Assembly (NCBI RefSeq): GCF_019733355.1
Contig: NZ_JAIHLQ010000048.1
Coordinates: 1 to 42,265, forward strand
From: Pseudomonas baetica
GTDB taxonomy: Bacteria > Pseudomonadota > Gammaproteobacteria > Pseudomonadales > Pseudomonadaceae
Length of the DNA stretch: 42,265 bases
Direction of reading: 5' to 3'
In this document: in pieces, positions 1 to 7,475 of the stretch
Numbering within the stretch: position 1 is the stretch's first letter
Layout of the letters: each line of letters starts with the position of its first letter
Position numbers and translations under genes: made by a program
The notes under the pieces: generated by a model
What the model saw: the letters and a program-made list of their open reading frames with translations, nothing else
Told to the model about the DNA's origin: nothing
The model's database searches: none

Positions 1-82
1 GACTTTCACCTCCAAGTCGTTCGGCTCACCACCACAGTGAGCTGAACAGCGCCAGTCACGGCGCTACGCGCCATGCCTGGCG

Positions 83-119
83 CACCACAAAAAAACCCCT
101 GAATCTTTCGATTCAGGGG
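83..119 (-). terminator. intrinsic terminator of tRNA-Asn
   Basis: A perfect 10-bp stem (96-105 with 110-119, loop TTTC) is flanked on its left by a run of A. Read on the minus strand this is a G+C-rich hairpin followed by a T tract, placed just after the 3' end of tRNA-Asn. Nothing recognisable was seen in bases 1-82. Confidence 0.85.
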
Positions 120-129
120 CTTTGCTATT

Positions 130-205
130 TGGCTCCACAACCTGGACTCGAACCAGGGACCCAATGATTAACAGTCATTTGCTCTACCAACTGAGCTATT
201 GCGGA
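130..205 (-). tRNA. tRNA-Asn (anticodon GTT)
   Basis: This is a 76-nt cloverleaf on the minus strand with an encoded CCA end. The acceptor stem TCCGCAA/TTGTGGA has one G-U pair. The anticodon loop CTGTTAA carries GTT, and the T arm has the usual GGTTCGAGTCC. It is followed by a strong intrinsic terminator and preceded by a sigma-70 type promoter, so it appears to be a single-gene transcription unit. Confidence 0.97.
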
Positions 206-215
206 ATTGGTGCGT

Positions 216-243
216 ATGTTACTGATTCAAAAAGAGAAGTCAA
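216..243 (-). promoter_or_regulatory. promoter of tRNA-Asn
   Basis: On the minus strand, TTGACT (238-243) is separated by 16 bases from TAACAT (216-221), and the tRNA starts 10 bases further on. The -35 matches the sigma-70 consensus at 5 of 6 positions and the position suits a stable-RNA gene. The rest of 244-433 shows no gene or motif I could identify. Confidence 0.6.
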
Positions 244-433
244 GCATCGATTAGCAAAATAAGTGATTCACCGGGACGGACGGTGGTTTGTCCGCGATTG
301 GCGGTTACCAGAACAGCGCCGGAGGTCTACCATGGCCGCCCGGAAGTGATATCACGCGCTGCCGGCCATTAGCCGAAAAGGTACGCGCCATGAATCACTC
401 GAGTTTCAAATTCCGCACAAGTGAGGTGTTCGC

Positions 434-664
434 ATGAGCATTGCGCAAATCAGCCTGCCCAAAGGCGTCGGTCCACACGCCGAAAAACTCTTCGACGCGA
501 TCACTCAGGCCAGCAACGCCGAAGAGTTGAACCGTGCAGGCGGTAAGGCTGAAGGTTTTGTTCTTGGCCTGGAAAGCACCAAGGCAATCAAAAGTCAGAT
601 CGCTGAATCGCTGTATGTCGCCTATGACGATGCTGCCAGTCAACGAGCGACTGAACTGGCTTAA
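434..664 (+). CDS. small conserved-type hypothetical protein, 76 aa
   Basis: This is a short reading frame with an ATG start and GAGG 7 bases upstream (423-426). The product is a soluble 76-residue protein rich in Ala, Glu and Lys, with no signal peptide or membrane segment and no cysteines. It has no motif I can name. Similar small proteins are usually annotated as hypothetical in Pseudomonas. Its TAA stop overlaps the TAA stop of the convergent small gene (661-861) through the palindrome TTAA at 661-664. The good ribosome site and compact fit with the neighbour support a real gene; its function is unknown. Confidence 0.7.
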   Translation: MSIAQISLPKGVGPHAEKLFDAITQASNAEELNRAGGKAEGFVLGLESTKAIKSQIAESLYVAYDDAASQRATELA

Positions 665-861
665 CTGCCGAAAGTAAGGGTACCGAGCATCAGTGTGGTG
701 TAAGCCGCAGTGGCCGCCAGTTGCACCAGCCACAGCGCCAGGCCACCGAGGAATACGCCGGTTGCGACTTGCAGTACCAGGTTATTGCCGCGTTTGGCCG
801 GCTGGCGTGGAATGAAGTCATCCAGATCGTCACGGTCAGCGCGCAGGTTGTCGTTTTTCAT
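661..861 (-). CDS. small single-span membrane protein, 66 aa
   Basis: The protein has a charged, Asp/Arg-rich N-terminal tail of about 25 residues followed by a hydrophobic segment from about residue 28 to 60, so it is probably anchored in the inner membrane with its N terminus in the cytoplasm. No family was recognised. The ribosome binding site is weak (purine-rich GAAGAGA about 9 bases upstream). It ends tail to tail with the 76-residue gene, sharing the bases TTAA. Upstream lies the terminator of the aminotransferase gene on the same strand, so it needs its own promoter, which I could not place with confidence. Confidence 0.6.
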   Translation of the reverse strand: MKNDNLRADRDDLDDFIPRQPAKRGNNLVLQVATGVFLGGLALWLVQLAATAAYTTLMLGTLTFGS

Positions 862-944
862 GTGGGTTCTCTTCAGAAAACTCGGATGTACACAAAACTT
901 AATTGTGTGCAGTCTAGAGGGTATCGGGATTATTTCGGGGCAAT

Positions 945-977
945 AAAAAACGGGAAGCGCGCAGGCTTCCCGTTTTT
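945..977. terminator. intrinsic terminator, probably for the aminotransferase gene
   Basis: An 8-bp stem CGGGAAGC/GCTTCCCG (951-958 with 965-972) with a 6-base loop has six A on the left and five T on the right, so it can work in both directions. It lies 16 bases after the stop of the minus-strand aminotransferase gene, its likely main user. Confidence 0.8.
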
Positions 978-992
978 CATCACGCTGCGAAA

Positions 993-2189
993 TCAGATGA
1001 TCTGAACAATCGCATCCGTTACAGCCTTGATGTTGTTCTGGTTCAGCGCAGCCACGCAGATGCGGCCGGTGTCCAGGGCGTAGATGCCAAACTCGTTGCG
1101 CAGGCGGTGAACCTGTTCGGTGGTCAGGCCGGAGTAGGAGAACATGCCGCGCTGGCGTCCCACGAAGCTGAAGTCACGCTGTGGCGCTTTTTGCGCCAGC
1201 AGGTCGACCATTTGCTCACGCATGCCGCGAATGCGCAGACGCATTTCTGCCAGTTCGGCTTCCCACTGAGCGCGCAGCTGCGGGCTGTTCAGCACGGCAG
1301 CCACGATGCTTGCACCGTGAGTTGGCGGGTTGGAGTAGTTGGTGCGGATGACGCGTTTGACCTGCGACAGCACGCGCGCGCTTTCTTCTTTCGACTCGCT
1401 GATGATCGACAGGGCGCCAACGCGCTCGCCGTACAGGGAGAACGACTTGGAGAACGAGCTCGACACAAAGAACGTCAGACCGGATTCAGCGAACAGACGC
1501 ACGGCAGCGGCGTCTTCGTCGATACCGTCACCGAAACCCTGGTAGGCCATGTCGAGGAACGGCACGTGACCTTTGGCTTTGACCACGTCCAGCACGTTGT
1601 TCCAGTCCGCCGGAGTCAGGTCGACACCGGTCGGGTTGTGGCAGCAAGCGTGCAGCACAACGATAGAGCCGTTCGGCAGGGCGTTGAGGTCTTCGAGCAT
1701 GCCGGCACGGTTCACATCGTGGGTGGCAGCGTCGTAGTAACGGTAGTTTTGCACCGCAAAACCGGCGGTTTCGAACAGCGCGCGGTGGTTTTCCCAGCTC
1801 GGATCGCTGATCGCCACGACAGCGTTCGGCAGCAGTTGCTTGAGGAAGTCGGCACCGATTTTCAGTGCGCCAGTCCCGCCGACGGCTTGAGTGGTGATGA
1901 CGCGACCGGCGCCGATCAGGGGCGAGTCGTTGCCGAACAGCAGCTTTTGCACGGCCTGGTCGTAGGCAGCGATGCCATCGATCGGCAAGTAACCGCGCGA
2001 AGCGTGTTGAGCTGCGCGAACGGTTTCGGCTTCGATCACGGCGCGCAGAAGTGGAATTCGCCCCTCTTCGTTGCAGTAAACACCAACGCCCAGGTTGACC
2101 TTGGTGGTCCGGGTATCGGCGTTGAATGCTTCGTTGAGGCCCAGGATTGGATCGCGGGGTGCCATTTCGACAGCAGAGAACAGGCTCAT
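993..2189 (-). CDS. class I aromatic/aspartate amino acid aminotransferase
   Basis: This 398-residue, PLP-dependent cytoplasmic enzyme is of the AspC/TyrB subgroup, which moves the amino group between aspartate or aromatic amino acids and 2-oxoglutarate. Family motifs are all present: the cofactor-phosphate loop GGTGALKIG (104-112), HNPTG (184-188), the DMAYQG pyridoxal-contact segment around D213 and Y215, the Schiff-base lysine K248 in SSSFSKS, the phosphate-binding R256 in YGERVG, and a C-terminal GRICVAALN segment with the substrate arginine. Length is normal for the subgroup. It stands divergent from uvrB, as in other Pseudomonas. Aromatic versus aspartate preference cannot be decided from sequence by eye, so no symbol is given. 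Confidence 0.93.
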   Translation of the reverse strand: MSLFSAVEMAPRDPILGLNEAFNADTRTTKVNLGVGVYCNEEGRIPLLRAVIEAETVRAAQHASRGYLPIDGIAAYDQAVQKLLFGNDSPLIGAGRVITTQAVGGTGALKIGADFLKQLLPNAVVAISDPSWENHRALFETAGFAVQNYRYYDAATHDVNRAGMLEDLNALPNGSIVVLHACCHNPTGVDLTPADWNNVLDVVKAKGHVPFLDMAYQGFGDGIDEDAAAVRLFAESGLTFFVSSSFSKSFSLYGERVGALSIISESKEESARVLSQVKRVIRTNYSNPPTHGASIVAAVLNSPQLRAQWEAELAEMRLRIRGMREQMVDLLAQKAPQRDFSFVGRQRGMFSYSGLTTEQVHRLRNEFGIYALDTGRICVAALNQNNIKAVTDAIVQII

Positions 2190-2526
2190 TATTACGGCGG
2201 CTCTGAATGGAGTGTGGAGGGACGTGTCGCGCTCCAGCCGAATGCACTAGAGCGGTGCACAAACGGGGAGCTAGTATAGAGGCCATCACCGAGCAATGGC
2301 GACAGGCGAATTGGCTTTTGAGGTAAGTTTTTCCGATTATTTCTCGACCGTTAGTCTAATGGTCGTGTCAGAGTCTCTACCCGATGTAGGACGTTTGCCT
2401 TGAAAGGTGAGGCAATCGCCACCACATTGAGCAAAATCCAGGTTTTTTCTTGCGCGACATCGGTCGTTTGCGGTCGTCCCCGTGGTGTTCCGCTTTGCTC
2501 GGAATGCCGCGATCCCAGAGGTGTTT
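2190..2526. other. divergent intergenic region, aminotransferase / uvrB
   Basis: This is a 337-base stretch without a credible gene. On the minus strand a TATACT hexamer (2273-2278) could be the -10 of the aminotransferase, leaving a leader of about 80 bases, but no good -35 stands in front of it. For uvrB no clear promoter was found, and I saw no CTG-N10-CAG LexA box. A GTG at 2482 in frame with uvrB exists but is not the preferred start. Confidence 0.5.
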
Positions 2527-4542
2527 ATGTCCGAATTCCAGCTAGTCACCCGCTTCGAGCCCGCCGGCGATCAGCCGGAAGCCATTCGCCAATTGGTGGA
2601 GGGTATCGAAGCCGGTCTGGCGCACCAGACGCTGCTCGGTGTGACCGGCTCGGGCAAGACCTTCAGCATCGCCAATGTCATCTCGCAGATACAGCGCCCG
2701 ACGCTGGTGCTGGCGCCGAACAAAACCCTGGCCGCGCAGTTGTACGGTGAGTTCAAGGCGTTCTTTCCGAACAACGCCGTCGAATACTTCGTTTCCTACT
2801 ACGACTACTACCAGCCCGAAGCCTATGTGCCGTCGTCCGACACCTTCATCGAGAAGGATGCGTCGATCAACGACCACATCGAGCAGATGCGGCTGTCCGC
2901 GACCAAAGCGCTGCTGGAGCGCAAGGACGCGATCATCGTCACCACGGTGTCGTGCATCTACGGTCTGGGCAGCCCGGAAACCTATTTGAAGATGGTGCTG
3001 CACGTCGATCGCGGCGACAAACTCGATCAGCGCGCGCTGCTACGGCGTCTGGCTGACCTGCAATACACTCGCAATGACATGGATTTTGCCCGCGCGACCT
3101 TCCGCGTGCGCGGCGACGTGATCGACATCTACCCGGCGGAATCGGATCTGGAAGCGATCCGCATCGAACTGTTCGACGACGAGGTCGAAAGCATTTCGGC
3201 GTTCGACCCGCTGACCGGCGAAGTCATCCGTAAGATGCCGCGCTTCACCTTCTACCCGAAGAGCCACTATGTAACGCCGCGCGAGACTCTGCTCGATGCT
3301 ATTGAGCACATCAAAGTTGAATTGCAGGAGCGTCTGGAATACCTGCGCAGTAACAACAAATTGGTGGAGGCTCAGCGTCTGGAGCAACGTACCCGTTTCG
3401 ATTTGGAGATGATCCTCGAGTTGGGCTACTGCAACGGCATCGAAAACTATTCGCGCTATTTGTCCGGACGTCCGGCTGGTGCGGCGCCGCCGACCCTCTA
3501 CGATTACTTGCCGGCCGATGCCTTGCTGGTGATCGACGAATCTCACGTCAGCGTCCCGCAGGTCGGTGCGATGTATAAGGGCGACCGTTCGCGCAAAGAG
3601 ACCCTTGTGGAATACGGTTTCCGTTTGCCGTCGGCGCTGGATAACCGGCCAATGCGTTTTGACGAGTGGGAAGGGGTCAGTCCGCAGACGATTTTTGTCT
3701 CGGCCACCCCGGGTAACTACGAAGCCGAGCACGCCGGGCGTGTGGTCGAGCAATTGGTGCGTCCGACCGGTCTGGTCGATCCGCAGATTGAAGTGCGTCC
3801 GGCGCTGACTCAGGTCGACGATTTGCTCTCGGAAATCTCCAAGCGTGTGGCCATTGAGGAGCGGGTGCTGGTCACCACGCTGACCAAGCGCATGGCCGAA
3901 GACCTCACCGATTACCTCGCCGACCACGGCGTGCGCGTGCGCTATCTGCACTCGGATATCGACACGGTCGAACGGGTCGAGATCATCCGCGACTTGCGCC
4001 TCGGCACTTTTGATGTGCTGGTCGGTATCAACCTGCTGCGTGAAGGCCTGGACATGCCGGAAGTGTCGCTGGTGGCGATTCTTGATGCCGACAAGGAAGG
4101 CTTTCTGCGTTCCGAGCGCTCGCTGATCCAGACCATCGGCCGTGCCGCGCGTAACCTCAATGGCCGGGCGATTCTGTACGCCGATCGCATGACCGGTTCG
4201 ATGGAGCGGGCGATTGGCGAAACCGAGCGTCGGCGTGACAAGCAGATCGCCTTCAACCTCGAAAACGGCATCACCCCCAAAGGTGTGTTCAAGGACGTCG
4301 CCGACATCATGGAAGGCGCCACCGTGCCCGGCTCGCGCAGCAAGAAGCGCAAGGGCATGGCCAAGGCTGCCGAGGAAAACGCCAAGTACGAGGCCGAATT
4401 GCGCTCGCCAAGCGAAATCACCAAACGTATTCGTGCGCTGGAAGAGAAGATGTATCAGTTGGCGCGGGATCTGGAGTTTGAAGCGGCGGCGCAGATGCGT
4501 GATGAGATTGCCAAACTGCGTGAGCGCCTTTTGGCTGTTTGA
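2527..4542 (+). CDS. uvrB: UvrB, excinuclease ABC subunit B
   Basis: UvrB is the damage-verifying helicase-like subunit of nucleotide excision repair; it is loaded by UvrA and then recruits UvrC for incision. The 671 residues show Walker A GVTGSGKT (38-45), the DNA-inserting beta-hairpin with YYDYYQPEAY (91-100), the Walker B motif DESH (337-340), helicase motifs such as the late QTIGRAARN, and a C-terminal UVR motif (about 630-671) for UvrC contact. The ATG at 2527 is preferred over an in-frame GTG 45 bases upstream because AGAGGTG precedes it and MSEFQLVTRF fits the family N terminus. The gene is transcribed alone and ends before a REP pair. Confidence 0.98.
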   Translation: MSEFQLVTRFEPAGDQPEAIRQLVEGIEAGLAHQTLLGVTGSGKTFSIANVISQIQRPTLVLAPNKTLAAQLYGEFKAFFPNNAVEYFVSYYDYYQPEAYVPSSDTFIEKDASINDHIEQMRLSATKALLERKDAIIVTTVSCIYGLGSPETYLKMVLHVDRGDKLDQRALLRRLADLQYTRNDMDFARATFRVRGDVIDIYPAESDLEAIRIELFDDEVESISAFDPLTGEVIRKMPRFTFYPKSHYVTPRETLLDAIEHIKVELQERLEYLRSNNKLVEAQRLEQRTRFDLEMILELGYCNGIENYSRYLSGRPAGAAPPTLYDYLPADALLVIDESHVSVPQVGAMYKGDRSRKETLVEYGFRLPSALDNRPMRFDEWEGVSPQTIFVSATPGNYEAEHAGRVVEQLVRPTGLVDPQIEVRPALTQVDDLLSEISKRVAIEERVLVTTLTKRMAEDLTDYLADHGVRVRYLHSDIDTVERVEIIRDLRLGTFDVLVGINLLREGLDMPEVSLVAILDADKEGFLRSERSLIQTIGRAARNLNGRAILYADRMTGSMERAIGETERRRDKQIAFNLENGITPKGVFKDVADIMEGATVPGSRSKKRKGMAKAAEENAKYEAELRSPSEITKRIRALEEKMYQLARDLEFEAAAQMRDEIAKLRERLLAV

Positions 4543-4557
4543 TGGGCGGTTTCAGGG

Positions 4558-4643
4558 CCTCTTCGCGAGCAAGCCCGCTCCCACGCTGGATCTGTGTTGT
4601 TCACATAAGTCCTGTGGGTTTGCTCGCGAAGGGGGGGCTACAG
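4558..4643. repeat. REPIN-like inverted REP pair 1 (one arm decayed)
   Basis: The left arm TTCGCGAGCAAGCCCGCTCC and a right arm in opposite orientation (about 4611-4643) face each other across a short spacer between the convergent uvrB and MFS genes. The right arm reads GTGGGTTTGCTCGCGAAG, lacking about six bases of the core compared with the other copies in this window. REP pairs of this kind are common extragenic elements in Pseudomonas and can form long hairpins. Confidence 0.85.
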
Positions 4644-4655
4644 ACACCCTGACAA

Positions 4656-6206
4656 TCAGTGGGCCTCCCCAGTCTTCAGGCCTTGCGGCAATTTTTTGGT
4701 CAGTAAAATCGCCAGCATACTGATCCCCAGCGCAATCCCGACAAAATGAAATGCATCGTTATAGGCCATGATCGCTGCCTGTTGATGGACAATCTCACTC
4801 AACTTGCCCAGCGCCGCCGTATCACTGCCAAACCGATCCGCCATCGATGCCAGCCGCTCCGCCACCTGTGGATTGGTCGGCACCACCGCTTCGCGCAAGT
4901 AATCGAAGTAGGTCTTGGTTCGCGCATCCAATAGCGTCGCGAGCAGGGCAATGCCAATGGCGCCACCCAGGTTGCGCAGAATGTTGAACACACTCGACGC
5001 TGAACCGGCATCCTGCGGCAGGATATAAGCCGTGGCGATCAGCGAAATGGTCACCATGATCAGCGGCTGGCCCAGCGCCCGAATGATCTGGATTTGATTG
5101 AACTGCGGCCCGGCAAAGTCCGGGTTGAGCACCCCCGAAGAAAAACTCGCCAGACCGAACAGCCCGAACCCCAACGTACACAGCCACTTCGGCGAGACGA
5201 ACTTCATCAGCTTCGGCACCAGCGGAATCAGAAACAGCTGCGGCACGCCCATCCACATGATCACTTCGCCGATTTGCAGGGCGTTGTAATTCTGGATCTG
5301 CGCCAGATACAGCGGCAGCAGATAAATCGAACCGTACAATCCGACACCCATGCCAAGGCTGGAAATACTCGACAAGCCGAAGTTGCGATTACGCAGGATG
5401 CCGAGGTTGATCAGCGGATTGGGTTTGGACATCTGCACGATGACGAAGGTGATCAGGCTCAGCAGGGCGATGCTGCCCAGGGTCACGATCAGACTCGATT
5501 CGAGCCAGTCCTTGCGATGGCCTTCTTCGAGAAAAACCTGCAAGCAACCGAGGCCAATCCCCAGCGTGAGGATGCCGGTGTAGTCGGTGCTTTTCAGCAG
5601 CTCCCAATGTGCTTCTTTCTTCTCCAGCCCGTACATCAGTCCGGCGATCATGATCAGCCCCGGCGGAATGTTGATGTAGAAGATGTATTCCCAACCCCAG
5701 TTTTCCGTGAGCCAGCCGCCCAGCGTCGGGCCGATGGACGGTGCGAAAGTGGCGGTCATGGCGAACATGGCCATGCCTTTGGCACGGTGGTGTTCGGGAA
5801 GCTTTATCAGCGTCAGGGTGAAGGCCAGTGGGATCAGTGCGCCACCGGTAAAGCCTTGCATGGCGCGAAAGACGATCATGCTCTCCAGGCTCCAGGCCAT
5901 CGAGCACAACAACGAAGACGCCAGAAAGCCCAGCGACACCCACACCGCCAGGCGCCGCGCCGAGAGCAACTGCACCAGCCACGCGGTCAGCGGGATCATG
6001 ATGATTTCCGCAACCAGATACGAGGTGGAAATCCACGAACCTTCTTCCAGTGTCGCCGACAGTGCGCCCTGAATATCCTTGAGCGAGGAGTTGGTGATCT
6101 GGATGTCGAGCACCGCCATAAAGGCGCCGAGCATCACGCTCATCACCGCGATCCAGTCCCGCCGGGTCGGTTCGCCGACCGGACGGATCAGCGAATCACC
6201 GGCCAT
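4656..6206 (-). CDS. DHA2-family MFS multidrug efflux transporter (EmrB-like)
   Basis: This 516-residue inner-membrane protein has the hydrophobic pattern of a 14-span drug:H+ antiporter. It shows the DHA2 motif D1 around LDIQITNSSL (residues 34-43), an RAMQGFTGGALIPLA segment, and the antiporter motif C GPTLGGWLTENWGWEYIF. It would work with the membrane-fusion protein encoded just upstream, whose stop overlaps this start by 11 bases (6196-6206), so translation is probably coupled. No outer-membrane factor gene is nearby; a TolC-like protein from elsewhere would be needed. Substrate is unknown. Confidence 0.93.
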   Translation of the reverse strand: MAGDSLIRPVGEPTRRDWIAVMSVMLGAFMAVLDIQITNSSLKDIQGALSATLEEGSWISTSYLVAEIIMIPLTAWLVQLLSARRLAVWVSLGFLASSLLCSMAWSLESMIVFRAMQGFTGGALIPLAFTLTLIKLPEHHRAKGMAMFAMTATFAPSIGPTLGGWLTENWGWEYIFYINIPPGLIMIAGLMYGLEKKEAHWELLKSTDYTGILTLGIGLGCLQVFLEEGHRKDWLESSLIVTLGSIALLSLITFVIVQMSKPNPLINLGILRNRNFGLSSISSLGMGVGLYGSIYLLPLYLAQIQNYNALQIGEVIMWMGVPQLFLIPLVPKLMKFVSPKWLCTLGFGLFGLASFSSGVLNPDFAGPQFNQIQIIRALGQPLIMVTISLIATAYILPQDAGSASSVFNILRNLGGAIGIALLATLLDARTKTYFDYLREAVVPTNPQVAERLASMADRFGSDTAALGKLSEIVHQQAAIMAYNDAFHFVGIALGISMLAILLTKKLPQGLKTGEAH

Positions 6207-7251
6207 TGTCCGGGGCGTCTTTGATGTTCACGGTGGCGGTGACGGACATGCCCGGACGGATCTTGCCGTGCAGCGGATTATCGGCCTTGAAGGTCAGTTT
6301 CACCGGGATCCGTTGCACGACTTTGGTGAAGTTGCCGGTGGCATTGTCCGGTGGCAGCAGGCTGAACTGCGCACCGGAAGCAGCGAACAGGCTGTCGACC
6401 CGCGCCTTGATCGGCGTGTCGCTGTAGGCGTCGAAGGTCAGCTCGGCTTTCTGTCCGGGCTGCATGTGGCCGATCTGAGTCTCCTTGAAGTTGGCCTGCA
6501 CCCAGATGTCTTCGTCCGGGACGATCGACAGCAGATAAGCGCCGGCCTGCACAATCTGGCCGTTACGCGCCGCGCGCTGGCCGACCAGACCACTGATCGG
6601 GGCATGAATGTCGCTGCGGGTCAGATTGAGTTCGGCCTGAGCGAGATCGGCGCGGGCGTTGGCGATCTGAGCGTCGAGGCGTTTGATTTCGGCGGTCAGT
6701 GCGTTGACTTGCTGGCGCTGGCTTTGTGCATCGGCCTGTGCCTTGGCCACTTGCGAGCGGGCGATGTGGGTGTCAGCGGAAAGGGTGGTCACACGCTCTT
6801 CGGAGACATAGCCGGGTTTGCGCAGGGTTTGCGCCCGGGACAGGTCGATCTGCGAGCGGCCGAGGGTTGCCTGGGAGGCCGCCACCTGTGCATCGCTCGA
6901 GGCGATCAGGCTGGCCTGCTGAGTCAGCTTGCTTTGGGCTTGCAGTCGCTCGGCTTCGCGAGTGGCGAGGGCGGCGTTGGCCCGGTCCACGGCCAGGCGA
7001 AAGTCTTCTCTTTCGAGGCGCACCAGCAATTGGCCTTTTTCCACATGCTGGTTGTCCTGCACCAGCACTTCATCGATGCGCGCGCTCAACTGACTCGACA
7101 CGCGGGTTATCTCGCCCTGGACATAGGCGTTATCGGTGCTTTCATAAAAGCGCCCCTTGAAAATCCAATGGGCGAAGAAGCCCCCAGCGATCAATAGGAC
7201 CAACAGCAGTAAAATCAGCAGGCGACGCTTGAGTTGGGCAGGCATGGGCAA
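6196..7251 (-). CDS. HlyD-family membrane fusion protein (EmrA-like)
   Basis: This is the periplasmic adaptor of a tripartite efflux pump. The 351 residues begin with a short cytoplasmic tail and one membrane anchor (about 8-28), followed by a lipoyl-like half, a long Ala/Gln-rich coiled-coil hairpin (about 85-210), the second lipoyl half with DIHAPISGLVG, and a beta-barrel segment with FKETQIGHMQPGQ. The GNFTKVVQRIPVKL stretch is typical of EmrA partners of DHA2 pumps. It is first in a two-gene operon. A TACAAT on the minus strand (7266-7271) may be its -10. The ribosome site is poor. Confidence 0.92.
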   Translation of the reverse strand: MPMPAQLKRRLLILLLLVLLIAGGFFAHWIFKGRFYESTDNAYVQGEITRVSSQLSARIDEVLVQDNQHVEKGQLLVRLEREDFRLAVDRANAALATREAERLQAQSKLTQQASLIASSDAQVAASQATLGRSQIDLSRAQTLRKPGYVSEERVTTLSADTHIARSQVAKAQADAQSQRQQVNALTAEIKRLDAQIANARADLAQAELNLTRSDIHAPISGLVGQRAARNGQIVQAGAYLLSIVPDEDIWVQANFKETQIGHMQPGQKAELTFDAYSDTPIKARVDSLFAASGAQFSLLPPDNATGNFTKVVQRIPVKLTFKADNPLHGKIRPGMSVTATVNIKDAPDNGR

Positions 7252-7420
7252 ACTGTAGTCGAGGAATTGTAAGGAAAGTTATCAGCAGGCGAATCTGGCA
7301 TACAGTCGATAAACGGTAAATGCCATCCGCTGATATTCGGCCATTCACCACGGCTTACGGGCATTCCAGGCGCAAACTTGGCTTAAATGCCCTGCCCGCT
7401 GGAGCGGGGCGGGTGTCGCC

Positions 7421-7429
7421 TGTTACCAT
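7421..7429 (+). promoter_or_regulatory. extended -10 element of gltX
   Basis: TGTTACCAT fits an extended -10 (TGn plus TACCAT), followed by a G+C-rich stretch, 47 bases before the gltX start. No good -35 is present. The same nine bases occur before trpF (33714-33722), which strengthens the call. Confidence 0.4.
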
Positions 7430-7475
7430 TCGCGGCTTGATTGTTCTTTGCTTTTCATTCTTTTCGAGACATGCC

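Noticed and set aside
395..733. Minus-strand frame covering the 76-residue gene
   Set aside because: The plus-strand gene has a good ribosome site, and the convergent 66-residue gene explains the rest; the alternative has no supporting signal.
2337..2526. LexA/SOS box before uvrB
   Set aside because: No CTG-N10-CAG with the usual A/T-rich centre was found, so SOS control cannot be claimed from this sequence.
3040..3951. Antisense open frame inside uvrB
   Set aside because: It lies wholly inside a certain gene, has unusual composition rich in His, Gln and Arg, and has no ribosome site or motif.
7320..7475. N-terminal extension of GltX
   Set aside because: The frame is open upstream, but those 52 residues do not resemble the family and include the promoter region; the ATG at 7476 gives the conserved N terminus.
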